From CAYJSJ01 sp964373065 (lineage in GTDB: Bacteria > Patescibacteriota > Gracilibacteria > Peribacterales > Peribacteraceae): DNA of 6,523 nucleotides. Below the pieces are notes generated by a model, which worked only from the letters and a program-made list of their open reading frames with translations, had not been told where the DNA came from and searched no databases. Positions 1 through 6,018 of this stretch are shown piece after piece (position 1 is the stretch's first letter; each line of letters begins with the position of its first letter). The position numbers and the translations under genes were made by a program. The DNA lies in the NCBI GenBank assembly GCA_964373065.1, contig CAYJSJ010000032.1:1-6523 (forward strand). The letters run 5' to 3'.

Positions 1-3
1 GCA

Positions 4-468
4 GTGACAACAGAGGAGCCAAACACAAAACCGGAAGTAGAAGCGGCACCACAAAGGAAACCCAAGAAAGGAAACACTGATGAGAAAAATGAGAAGAGTG
101 AAAGGGAAGGCATTGATCTTGAGGAATTGAGATATAAACAAGATTGGGCACAAAATATTGAAAAGAGAGCAAAAGCTCTCGGTTACGATATTACTGTTTC
201 AGTAAACGAGACTGATGGAACAATGAAAATTGTCTCGAAGAAATTAGAGAATGAGAACAGGGCTGAATTAAAAAAAATTGAAAACTATGCAAAAAAGCGT
301 GATATGAGTGTAGAACAAATCAGTGGCGGTTTAATCGTGGATATTGTAAAATGGGATACTGATAAGGGGTACTTCGGAAATGCAAACCCTGAAGCTATAC
401 AGAAATTTGAAGCGGAGAGTAATGATTTGCTGGTCGGCGTGCCTCCGAATGAAAAAAGCACAGCTTAA
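4..468 (+). CDS. Hypothetical charged protein, possibly 5' partial
   Basis: The product is not recognised. The frame is open to the window edge, and the GTG at 4-6 is only the first possible start in view, so the real start may lie upstream; no ribosome binding site can be seen. As read, the protein is 154 residues. Residues 1-40 are low-complexity and rich in Lys, Glu, Pro and Asn, probably disordered. Residues 41-110 look helical with mixed charge, followed by a less charged segment (about 105-125) containing a GGLIVDIV patch. There is no signal peptide or membrane segment, so it is probably cytoplasmic. It ends in TAA 26 nt before the next gene on the same strand, so the two probably share a transcript. 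The DNA is visibly richer in A than the aspS region. It is a likely real gene because the frame is long and tandem to another, but nothing indicates its role. Confidence 0.6.
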   Translation: MTTEEPNTKPEVEAAPQRKPKKGNTDEKNEKSEREGIDLEELRYKQDWAQNIEKRAKALGYDITVSVNETDGTMKIVSKKLENENRAELKKIENYAKKRDMSVEQISGGLIVDIVKWDTDKGYFGNANPEAIQKFEAESNDLLVGVPPNEKSTA

Positions 469-494
469 CTTGTGTAGATTCTTTTAATACATAC

Positions 495-1883
495 ATGACA
501 AATCCATACAACCATCGGTTACAGAAAACAGAATCCGAACATCGGCTGGTCTTTTTTGCGGGTCCAAGCGCCTCGGCGGAAACGCCGCAAAACTTATCGG
601 AAGCTACAATAGTAGAACTCAATGCATTGAAAGCAGCAATAGGGGAAGAGGCATACAATAGAGCACTGGAACTTTCCGATAGTTGGAAGGAATTAAAAAT
701 TCCCGAAGTGGAGATTCAAGCATCTCTCAAAGAAGTTACCAAGATGGGTAAGTCTGCAGCCTCGCTTTTACTTGCTACAGAGCGACTGGCAGACGAACTT
801 GGCCATGATGGGCTAAAAGTTCTTGCAGAAGCATATCAACTGCTTCAGAAGGGTGATGCCGAAGCTGCAAGAGCTCATCTGGAAGCAAATCTAACTGACG
901 AAGACAAAGCTGCCTTTGGTCGAGCGTTCAATACTCCAATTTTCAAGGCTTTTTTCACAGCTTCCGAAGTACTGAGTGGCAATCCTGATCCGACCAGTAA
1001 ATTTGTAGAAGGCATCGGTGGTGCCATGAAGAAGCTTGCCGAAGTCATAGCGCCCTTGCTTGTAGAACTAAAGAAACTCATGGAGATCCTCATGCCGATC
1101 ATCCGCGATTTCCAGAAGCAGTTTGATGAAATCTTTCATCCGACGCCGGATGCAACCATCGCAAGTGAAATAAAAAACAAACAAAATCTACCCGCGCATA
1201 AACGGAGGACTGTTAGTGAGCTCAAGACGCTCGATGAAAATCAAAAGAGCTTGGATGGGAATATCAAAAAGAAAGAGGATTCATTAAAAAAACTACAGAC
1301 TGAGAGCTTAGGTATTACTGCCACAACAGAAGCAGAAAGACTCACTAAAGTTGCTCAATCCGATGGCCAAATTAAAGCTATTGAAGCTGAACTTGAGACT
1401 ATGAAGCAACAAAGAGAAGCAATCCCTGCAGAGCGTGAGAAATTGCTCGAACGTCTTGCCGCTATCAATGAGCAGATGGGGCTTCCTCCAGACGATCGAT
1501 CGACGCTTACGACGAATACTCCTCCGCCGAAGGTAGAGGCAGGAGACGCGGAAAAAGGGAAGGTGGAAAAGGAGGCCAAGCAGAAAAAGCTACTGGAAGA
1601 GGCAACGGAAAAATTCGGTGCTCTCAAAACAGCGCTTGAAAAAAGTGGTGCAAAATCTAGTGAGGATGAAGTCCAGACACTTGTCTTGGGTCTTAAAGAA
1701 AAACTATCTGCAATGTCTTCAGAGACTCTCAGTAGCTTTCTTACAGGCGCACAATTTATTAAGAATGCTACAAATAATCTCATTTCGGAGCGAGATATAT
1801 CAGGTTTCACGCTCAAATTTACGAATGCCGAGAATCAAGATGAAAGAATATTCGAGGTGGTAGACACATCACAAGATACATAG
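495..1883 (+). CDS. Hypothetical helical protein with central coiled coil
   Basis: The product (462 residues) is not recognised. It is almost entirely helix-forming. Residues about 30-200 are a mixed hydrophobic and charged helical region, including an amphipathic stretch near 180-212 (about 1030-1130) that is too charged to be a clear membrane span. Residues about 236-330 are a strongly charged coiled coil (ENQKSLDGNIKKKEDSLKKL and following). A Pro/Thr-rich linker near 335-350 leads to a second charged helix and a more globular C-terminus (about 390-462). No signal peptide or enzymatic motif is visible. The ATG at 495 is the first start in frame, but no Shine-Dalgarno site precedes it (only T/A-rich sequence), so initiation is SD-independent or the start is misplaced. 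It ends in TAG 47 nt before tRNA-Leu. A structural or scaffold role is possible but would be a guess. Confidence 0.75.
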   Translation: MTNPYNHRLQKTESEHRLVFFAGPSASAETPQNLSEATIVELNALKAAIGEEAYNRALELSDSWKELKIPEVEIQASLKEVTKMGKSAASLLLATERLADELGHDGLKVLAEAYQLLQKGDAEAARAHLEANLTDEDKAAFGRAFNTPIFKAFFTASEVLSGNPDPTSKFVEGIGGAMKKLAEVIAPLLVELKKLMEILMPIIRDFQKQFDEIFHPTPDATIASEIKNKQNLPAHKRRTVSELKTLDENQKSLDGNIKKKEDSLKKLQTESLGITATTEAERLTKVAQSDGQIKAIEAELETMKQQREAIPAEREKLLERLAAINEQMGLPPDDRSTLTTNTPPPKVEAGDAEKGKVEKEAKQKKLLEEATEKFGALKTALEKSGAKSSEDEVQTLVLGLKEKLSAMSSETLSSFLTGAQFIKNATNNLISERDISGFTLKFTNAENQDERIFEVVDTSQDT

Positions 1884-1903
1884 TTTCGCTTCACACAAGA
1901 CGT

Positions 1904-1928
1904 AGCTGGCATCACAATGATGCTAGTT
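1904..1928 (+). terminator. Hairpin between the 462-aa gene and tRNA-Leu
   Basis: The arms 1904-1914 and 1918-1928 can form 11 pairs, two of them G-U, around a CAA loop (core GGCATCA/TGATGCT). Only a very short T run follows, so it is a poor classical terminator. It may instead be an attenuator or a processing structure that separates the mRNA from the tRNA precursor. Confidence 0.35.
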
Positions 1929-1930
1929 TG

Positions 1931-2016
1931 GCCGAGGTGGCGAAATGGCAGACGCACCAGCCTTAGGAGCTGGCGGGAGCAATCCCATGAGAGTTCGAGT
2001 CTCTCCCTCGGCACCA
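1931..2016 (+). tRNA. tRNA-Leu (anticodon UAG)
   Basis: A complete class II tRNA can be folded by eye. The acceptor arm is GCCGAGG (1931-1937) paired with CCTCGGC (2006-2012). The anticodon arm CCAGC/GCTGG (1957-1961, 1969-1973) encloses the loop CTTAGGA with anticodon TAG at 1964-1966. A long variable arm (1974-1988) has a GGGA/TCCC stem, and the T arm GAGAG-TTCGAGT-CTCTC covers 1989-2005. Discriminator A is at 2013 and CCA is encoded at 2014-2016. The long variable arm, A73 discriminator and UAG anticodon identify leucine, reading CUA and probably other CUN codons by wobble. No clear promoter lies directly upstream, so it may be processed from the transcript of the preceding genes. Confidence 0.97.
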
Positions 2017-2024
2017 TTCGATTC

Positions 2025-2045
2025 GTATTTCACTGTGTGAAATAC
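2025..2045. terminator. Perfect hairpin in the convergent intergenic region
   Basis: GTATTTCAC (2025-2033) and GTGAAATAC (2037-2045) form a perfect 9-bp stem with a 3-nt loop. It lies 8 nt after the tRNA CCA and 49 nt beyond the stop codon of the converging minus-strand gene. Neither strand has a following T tract, so intrinsic termination is uncertain. It is best read as a bidirectional terminator or 3'-end stabilising hairpin. Confidence 0.4.
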
Positions 2046-2094
2046 TCACTCATGGTAAACCATTCGAAGGCTGCCTGCCCGTAACCTGCAACCA

Positions 2095-3123
2095 TCACCC
2101 CTCCTCATTGCCAGGAAATACTATCTGCGTCCCGAGGATTTCTTTCTCCTTCTCCTCAGCCTTCACACGTTTGTGCGCGGCATCCTTTTCCACTTGCCGT
2201 TCCAGCGTACGTTCGCTTTGTAATACATTCTGTTTTTTTCTGCGTTCCTCCATATCGGCTGTGTCGCGCATGCGCTTCGCCTTCTTCTGCGTTTCGAGAA
2301 TTGCCGTATTTGCTTCCACTTCTATAACTTGCGCCATCTTCCGGTACTTTTCTTGGATATTCCCGTGTTCTCTACGTTGCGTTTCCTCCACTTTCCGCAC
2401 CGCCGTTTGCCTTTGTAATGGGGCAGCGATGCTCTCTGCTTGTGCACGTTCTCTGGCAATCCGCTGATCCAATCGATCCTCTTCCATGCGTTCTTGCATT
2501 TTAAGCTTCGCTTGTTTTTCACGTGCTTCCAAGCGCGCGGCTTCTCCCCGTTCCCGTTCGAAGATATCCGCCTTTCCACGTTCCTTACGGGACATCTGTT
2601 CTACGTTTCGCTCGTCACGGCGTCGCTTCGACTGGGCTTCTTGGATCGCCCGTTTCGCCTCTCTACCGGCATCCTGCTTCATGTTCTCTTTGGTCTCCTC
2701 CGCTGAGCGCTTTCGTTGCTCATTGAGCATATTCCAGCGATTTTTGTCGCTCAATTCCTTTTGGTACTGTAAGTTGTGTTTCCGTTCCTCTTCACGTTTT
2801 TTTGCAGTCTCCTTAAGATGCGCAGCTTCCGCATCCTTCTGTTTCCTAAATTCCGCGTACGCGGCTCCTTCCTTCTTTCTCCGTGCGCGAAATTCCTGCG
2901 TACGGCGTTCGCTCTGTTTCACCTTTTTCTCCTCTTCTCCAATCTGTTTCTCCGCCCACGTCTTCGCTTCCGCTTTCTTTACCGTATCCTGCTCTTTTTT
3001 CTGCCGCTGTGTTTGACGTATCCGGTCGCTTTGCATGCGACCCTTCTCCCCTATCCGCTCGATTTCTCTGCGCTTGGCGTCCTTCGGATTTTTCTTATTT
3101 TTCACGCGGGCAAAGCGTACCAA
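2095..3123 (-). CDS. Lys/Arg/Glu-rich single-helix or coiled-coil protein
   Basis: The family is not recognised. The 342-residue product is composed largely of Lys, Arg, Glu and Gln with very few large hydrophobics from end to end, the pattern of a long coiled coil or a stable single alpha helix. The N-terminus (RFARVKNKKNPKDAKRREIE) is strongly basic, and a short non-helical tail (GTQIVFPGNEEG) ends it. There is no membrane segment, signal peptide or catalytic motif. The start is a TTG at 3123-3121, supported by AAAAGG at 3131-3136 with 7-nt spacing; the stop is TGA. It is the last gene of the minus-strand block. It is preceded by a 165-bp mobile element that separates it from the 126-aa membrane-anchored coiled-coil gene, so its expression may depend on readthrough. 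Long open frames opposite it are artefacts of its purine-rich codons. A filament, spacer or nucleic-acid-binding role is possible but unproven. Confidence 0.75.
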   Translation of the reverse strand: MVRFARVKNKKNPKDAKRREIERIGEKGRMQSDRIRQTQRQKKEQDTVKKAEAKTWAEKQIGEEEKKVKQSERRTQEFRARRKKEGAAYAEFRKQKDAEAAHLKETAKKREEERKHNLQYQKELSDKNRWNMLNEQRKRSAEETKENMKQDAGREAKRAIQEAQSKRRRDERNVEQMSRKERGKADIFERERGEAARLEAREKQAKLKMQERMEEDRLDQRIARERAQAESIAAPLQRQTAVRKVEETQRREHGNIQEKYRKMAQVIEVEANTAILETQKKAKRMRDTADMEERRKKQNVLQSERTLERQVEKDAAHKRVKAEEKEKEILGTQIVFPGNEEG

Positions 3124-3130
3124 AGATCGA

Positions 3131-3136
3131 CCTTTT
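3131..3136 (-). promoter_or_regulatory. Ribosome binding site fixing a TTG start
   Basis: On the minus strand AAAAGG stands 7 nt before TTG at 3123. No ATG is available nearby, so this site supports the TTG start. It lies between the mobile element and the gene and was not disturbed by the insertion. Confidence 0.55.
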
Positions 3137-3143
3137 CAACTAG

Positions 3144-3308
3144 GGAAGCTCTGAATAATGACTCAATATGCTCATCCGGAATGAATTCCTGCATTGTTGC
3201 GGCGCTCGCCGGCGGTTTAAACCGCCGGCTAACATACTGGCGAAAAGACGAATTCATTCGTCAGAACACACATGTCCATAGGCGGTCAGATGATTATTCA
3301 GAGGTTCC
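3144..3308. mobile_element. MITE-like element with IS5-group-like ends
   Basis: The 165-bp element has terminal inverted repeats GGAAGCTCTGAATAAT (3144-3159) and, on the other strand, GGAACCTCTGAATAAT (3308-3293), identical at 15 of 16 positions. CTAG lies immediately outside both ends (3140-3143 and 3309-3312), consistent with a 4-bp target duplication of the YTAR type known for the IS5 group. From memory, the ends of IS5 itself begin GGAAGGTGCGAA, and the GGAAG start and following GAATAA fit that pattern. No transposase is encoded, so any movement would need one supplied in trans. The interior is palindromic: a perfect 22-bp palindrome centred on GGTTTAAACC (3208-3229), a GACGAAT/ATTCGTC palindrome (3247-3262), a GGAAT/ATTCC palindrome (3178-3189), and a GAATGAATTC inverted pair (3179-3188 and 3250-3259). 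Confidence 0.8.
3208..3229. repeat. Perfect 22-bp GC palindrome inside the MITE
   Basis: GCCGGCGGTTT is followed directly by its reverse complement with no spacer. In RNA it would give a strong GC stem closed by an A/T apex, and could slow or stop transcription between the two flanking minus-strand genes. No T tract follows on either strand. Confidence 0.7.
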
Positions 3309-3689
3309 CTAGAGGATGATGCGCGCAAACCCAGCCGCAATGATCGCAATAACGAATGATGCGAGGCCCCACTGCCAACCGAAAGTGATTTTCACTTTAT
3401 CTCTGGACAGATAGACCTCATCGAGCTTTTCTCGGTCGCCACGAATCTCTGTGCGCAGATCTCGTACTTCAAGCTTCACATCACGAATCTCTTCTTTCAA
3501 CTCTTGACGTGTACTCTGGATTTCCCCCTTCATCTCTTGGCGCATTTTCTGCAGTTCTTCTTTGAATTCCTGCCGTGTACTCTGAAACTCTTCTTTAAAT
3601 TCCTGCCGTGTACTCTGCAAATCTTTCTTCATCTCTTGGATCAATGAAAGAATCAGTGATTGAAATGCCAGTTGTTCCATGGTGTACAT
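3309..3689 (-). CDS. Membrane-anchored coiled-coil protein with 11-residue repeats
   Basis: The product has 126 residues. Residues 1-22 form a short amphipathic helix. Residues 24-67 are four tandem 11-residue units (LQSTRQEFKEE, FQSTRQEFKEE, LQKMRQEMKGE, IQSTRQELKEE), which decay into a related fifth unit and a charged coiled coil to about 92. Residues about 107-126 (GLASFVIAIIAAGFARIIL) form a C-terminal transmembrane segment, suggesting a tail-anchored protein with its coiled coil in the cytoplasm. The layout resembles short phage- and DUF1640-type coiled-coil/TM proteins, but no family can be assigned. The ATG at 3689 is preceded by AAGGGG at 7-nt spacing. The gene lies 29 nt downstream of aspS on the same strand. 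Its TAG stop falls inside the CTAG beside the mobile element, and the element now separates it from the 342-aa coiled-coil gene. Confidence 0.8.
   Translation of the reverse strand: MYTMEQLAFQSLILSLIQEMKKDLQSTRQEFKEEFQSTRQEFKEELQKMRQEMKGEIQSTRQELKEEIRDVKLEVRDLRTEIRGDREKLDEVYLSRDKVKITFGWQWGLASFVIAIIAAGFARIIL
3489..3620 (-). repeat. Four 33-nt in-frame tandem repeats
   Basis: Four 33-nt units encode the 11-residue hendecad repeats of the 126-aa protein. Units 1 and 2 are nearly identical at the DNA level (both contain CTCTTGACG- or TGCCGTGTACTCTG-type blocks on the plus strand), which suggests recent unit duplication and makes copy number likely to vary between strains. Confidence 0.75.
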
Positions 3690-3718
3690 TCTACCACCCC
3701 TTCTTTTTGTGAGTCAAC

Positions 3719-5479
3719 TCAATGATCGAGAATTTGGATATGCAGCTCTTTGAGCTGCTTCTCCGGCATGGCGGCAGGCGCACCGAGCATGAGATCCTTT
3801 GCCTTCTGATCTTTAGGGAACGCGATCACTTCGCGGATGTTTGGTTCACCGGCGAGAATCATGACCACACGGTCGATGCCGTAGGCAAAACCGCCGTGCG
3901 GAGGAGCTCCGTACTCGAAGGCTTTCAGCATGTGCCCGAAGCGCTTCTCTTGGTCCTCCTTGGAAATACCGAGGAGATCGAAGACTTCCTGCTGAAGCTT
4001 CCTGTCGTGAATTCGTATAGAACCGGAACCAAGCTCGTAACCGTCGAGTACGAGGTCGTAGCAGATGGCATGGATGGAAAGCGGGTCGCTCGCGCGCTTG
4101 TTCCACTCGTCGATGTTCGGCGTTGTGAACGGGTGGTGAGAGAAGGTGATGCCGCCGTCTTCGCCTTCCTCACAGAGAGGAAATTCCGTTACCCAGAAGA
4201 GTGAATGTACCGAGGTATCTATCAAATTGAAGCGTTTGGCTGCTTCTGAGCGGATCTTGCCGAGGCTCGCGCAGACGATGCGGAACATATCGGCGCCGAA
4301 GAAGAGGACATCGCCTTTTTTCACCCCTGTGGCCTTCTGCAGTTTTTCGAGGAATCCATCTCCGAAAAATTTCAGCAGCGGGGACTGCGGCCCGTCCTCT
4401 TTATAGAGGATGTATGCCAGCCCCTTTGCCCCCTGTTCTTTGGCAAGTTCCGTCCAGCGGTCGATCTCGCTGCGGCTCAGCTCCGCACCACCCGGAACCC
4501 TGAGCGCACGCACGGTTCCTGTTTTGAGGTTGAGAGCATCTTCGAAGACTTTGAATCCGCATCCTTTGCAAAGAGCGGAAATATCGACGATCGGCAGATC
4601 GTAACGGAGATCAGGTTTGTCCGATCCGAAGTGATCCATGACGTGTTGCCATGTGAAGCGCTCCACCATTCCGTTTTTCAGAGGCTTCGTACTGCACTCT
4701 TTCAGTATCGCTTCTATGGAACCTTGGATCATCGTTTGGACGTCGCTCTGGTCACAGAAGCTCATTTCGAAGTCCAGCTGCATAAACTCCGGTTGGCGAT
4801 CGCCGCGCTGGTCCTCGTCACGGAAGCACCGTGCGATCTGGAAGTAGCGATCCAAGCCTCCCACCATACAGAGCTGTTTTAATTGTTGCGGACTCTGGGG
4901 GAGGACGAAAAATTGTCCCGGGGAGAGCCGCGAGGGGACGATGTACTCGCGTGCCCCCTCGGGAGTGCCTTTGATGAGGCACGGCGTGTCTATCTCTATG
5001 CATCCTTGGCTATTGAAGTACGAGCGGATAATCTGAAAGATCTTCGACCTGAGGAGGATATTTTTCTGGAGGCGTTCACGCCGAAGATCCAGGTAACGGT
5101 ACTGGAGGCGGAGCTCTTCGCTCACGTCTTTCATCTGATCGATTTCAAACGGGGGCGTGGCGGCCTCGTTGAGTATTTCCACTTCTTTGACGATCACCTC
5201 TACGCTTCCTGTGGGGTTATCTTTCCTCTCGGCACCTTCCAATCGCTTGCGAACCTTTCCCGTCACTTTCAGCACCCATTCGGGGCGCACGGTTTCCGCT
5301 TTCTTGAAGAGATCTTTCTGCGCGGGGTCGAAGACGATTTGTGTGAAGCCGTAACGATCACGGAGATCGACGAAAATAAGGCCTCCGTGGTCGCGACGCC
5401 TGTGGACCCAGCCGCAGAGGGTCGCATCCTTTCCGGCATGGCTGGCATTCAATTCTCCGCATGTGTGCGTTCGCATCAT
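3719..5479 (-). CDS. aspS: Aspartyl-tRNA synthetase, bacterial type, probably non-discriminating
   Basis: Class II synthetase that charges tRNA-Asp with aspartate in the cytoplasm. At 586 residues it matches the bacterial family length (E. coli about 590). An N-terminal anticodon-binding OB fold (1-105) is followed by catalytic motif 1 with TPEGAREYIVPSR (172-184), the QSPQQLKQL segment (195-203), motif 2 FRDEDQRGDRQPEF (219-232), an inserted GAD domain (about 290-410) and motif 3 GAPPHGGFAYGIDR (524-537), with the class-conserved Arg at 537. His31 (RRRDHGG) and Gly82 (EGA) match the residues reported for the non-discriminating Pseudomonas aeruginosa enzyme. This suggests that it also makes Asp-tRNA-Asn for a GatCAB amidotransferase, which is not in the window. 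Two adjacent ATGs open the frame; no Shine-Dalgarno site precedes them. It starts 54 nt after nrdR and ends in TGA 29 nt before the next gene, so an operon is likely. Confidence 0.97.
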   Translation of the reverse strand: MMRTHTCGELNASHAGKDATLCGWVHRRRDHGGLIFVDLRDRYGFTQIVFDPAQKDLFKKAETVRPEWVLKVTGKVRKRLEGAERKDNPTGSVEVIVKEVEILNEAATPPFEIDQMKDVSEELRLQYRYLDLRRERLQKNILLRSKIFQIIRSYFNSQGCIEIDTPCLIKGTPEGAREYIVPSRLSPGQFFVLPQSPQQLKQLCMVGGLDRYFQIARCFRDEDQRGDRQPEFMQLDFEMSFCDQSDVQTMIQGSIEAILKECSTKPLKNGMVERFTWQHVMDHFGSDKPDLRYDLPIVDISALCKGCGFKVFEDALNLKTGTVRALRVPGGAELSRSEIDRWTELAKEQGAKGLAYILYKEDGPQSPLLKFFGDGFLEKLQKATGVKKGDVLFFGADMFRIVCASLGKIRSEAAKRFNLIDTSVHSLFWVTEFPLCEEGEDGGITFSHHPFTTPNIDEWNKRASDPLSIHAICYDLVLDGYELGSGSIRIHDRKLQQEVFDLLGISKEDQEKRFGHMLKAFEYGAPPHGGFAYGIDRVVMILAGEPNIREVIAFPKDQKAKDLMLGAPAAMPEKQLKELHIQILDH

Positions 5480-5490
5480 AAGTCTGGGGG

Positions 5491-5496
5491 AGTATA
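5491..5496 (-). promoter_or_regulatory. -10-like box giving a possible near-leaderless aspS mRNA
   Basis: On the minus strand TATACT (5 of 6 to the consensus) stands 11 nt before the aspS ATG, which would place the transcript start about 5 nt from the ATG and fit the absence of a Shine-Dalgarno site. No convincing -35 box is present, because that region is filled by CCCTAA/CCCTAT repeats. The evidence is weak to moderate. Confidence 0.35.
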
Positions 5497-5523
5497 GGGT
5501 TAGGGATAGGGTTAGGGATAGGG
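5496..5523. repeat. Telomere-like G-tract repeat between nrdR and aspS
   Basis: AGGGTTAGGGAT is repeated exactly twice (5496-5507 and 5508-5519) and followed by AGGG. This gives five GGG tracts spaced by 3 nt on the plus strand, which is the template strand for aspS. The pattern satisfies the simple G-quadruplex rule (four or more GGG tracts with loops of 1-7 nt). It fills half of the 54-nt nrdR-aspS spacer. Confidence 0.85.
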
Positions 5524-5533
5524 CGGTGGAGCC

Positions 5534-5989
5534 CTATTTAAACAGCTTCGTCAGCTCCATCTTAAACTCCTCTGCGTCCTTAAATTCCCTGTGCACGGAG
5601 GCAAAGCGGATGTAGGCGACCTTGTCGAGTTTTTTAAGTTCCTTCATGACGTCGTTTCCTATCGTGGAACTGGCGACCTCTTTTTTGTTGCCGCCCCACT
5701 TCTCTTCCAGCTTCGTGAGCATGGTATCCACTTTGTCCTCTGGGACCGGTCGTTTGGTGCAGGCAACCCAAATGCCGCGTTCGAGTTTCTCGCGCCGGTA
5801 GGGTTCCCGGGTGCCGTCACGCTTGATGACAATGAGTGTAGAGAGCTCCTGACGCTCGAATGTTGTTAAACGGTGGCCACACTTGGTGCATTCCCTTCTT
5901 CTTCTGATTGCGCGACCTTCCTCGGCAGTGCGGGAGTCTACAACAGCAGTATCTTCGAAGCGGCAGCGGGGGCAATGCATACTATTCAT
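5534..5989 (-). CDS. nrdR: Transcriptional repressor NrdR
   Basis: NrdR senses ATP/dATP and represses ribonucleotide reductase genes in the cytoplasm. Numbered from the ATG at 5989, the protein has 151 residues, near the usual 150. An N-terminal zinc ribbon has Cys6-x2-Cys9 (HCPRC) and Cys34-x2-Cys37 (CTKC), with the family signature VDSRTAEEG...IRRRREC between them and TTFE after. An ATP-cone follows (about 46-136: VIKRDGTREPYRREKLERG...KRPV), with KKLDKVAYIRFASVHREF near the C-terminus. Three starts are possible: TTG 5998, ATG 5989 and ATG 5980 (giving the common MHCPxC start). I chose 5989 because a weak AGG lies 10 nt upstream and its ATGA overlaps the stop of a leader ORF; 5980 is the main alternative. 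It is probably co-transcribed with aspS. No ribonucleotide reductase gene is in the window. Confidence 0.96.
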   Translation of the reverse strand: MNSMHCPRCRFEDTAVVDSRTAEEGRAIRRRRECTKCGHRLTTFERQELSTLIVIKRDGTREPYRREKLERGIWVACTKRPVPEDKVDTMLTKLEEKWGGNKKEVASSTIGNDVMKELKKLDKVAYIRFASVHREFKDAEEFKMELTKLFK

Positions 5990-6018
5990 GAGAGGCAAAC
6001 CTGCGGTTTTCCTCTCAT
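5986..6018 (-). CDS. Putative 10-codon leader peptide upstream of nrdR
   Basis: An ATG at 6018-6016 opens a frame encoding MRGKPQVCLS. Its TGA stop overlaps the nrdR ATG as ATGA (5989-5986). It is preceded by AAAGGTGA (6023-6030) with a 4-nt gap, a better match to the anti-Shine-Dalgarno sequence than anything in front of nrdR itself. The arrangement suggests that ribosomes translating the leader open the hairpin covering the nrdR start and re-initiate there. The peptide has no recognisable attenuation pattern such as codon runs. It could also be chance, since the frame is very short. Confidence 0.4.
   Translation of the reverse strand: MRGKPQVCLS

Noticed and set aside
1355..1816. 153-residue minus-strand frame opposite the 462-aa gene
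   Set aside because: A Ser/Phe-rich product of the kind expected opposite a Glu/Lys-rich coiled coil; the plus-strand frame is longer and tandem with its neighbour.
3144..3190. Remnant transposase start (ATGACTCAATATGC...) inside the MITE
   Set aside because: The frame stops after eight codons and the resemblance to IS5-type N-termini is too short to support.
3181..3262. Several palindromes close together as a possible CRISPR array or origin
   Set aside because: The palindromes differ from each other, there are no equal spacers or DnaA-box clusters, and the matched ends with CTAG borders explain the block as a transposon-like element.
2486..3312. Long plus-strand open frames (up to 178 residues) opposite the 342-aa gene and running into the MITE
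   Set aside because: They encode Phe/Ser/Cys/Arg-rich products that are the complement of Lys/Glu/Arg codons. Purine-rich coding DNA rarely gives stops on the opposite strand, and there are no ribosome sites or domain patterns.
4883..5497. 204-residue plus-strand frame opposite aspS, and a 160-residue one at 3722-4204
   Set aside because: Both lie wholly or almost wholly within aspS, whose reading is certain from its motifs, and neither product resembles a protein family.
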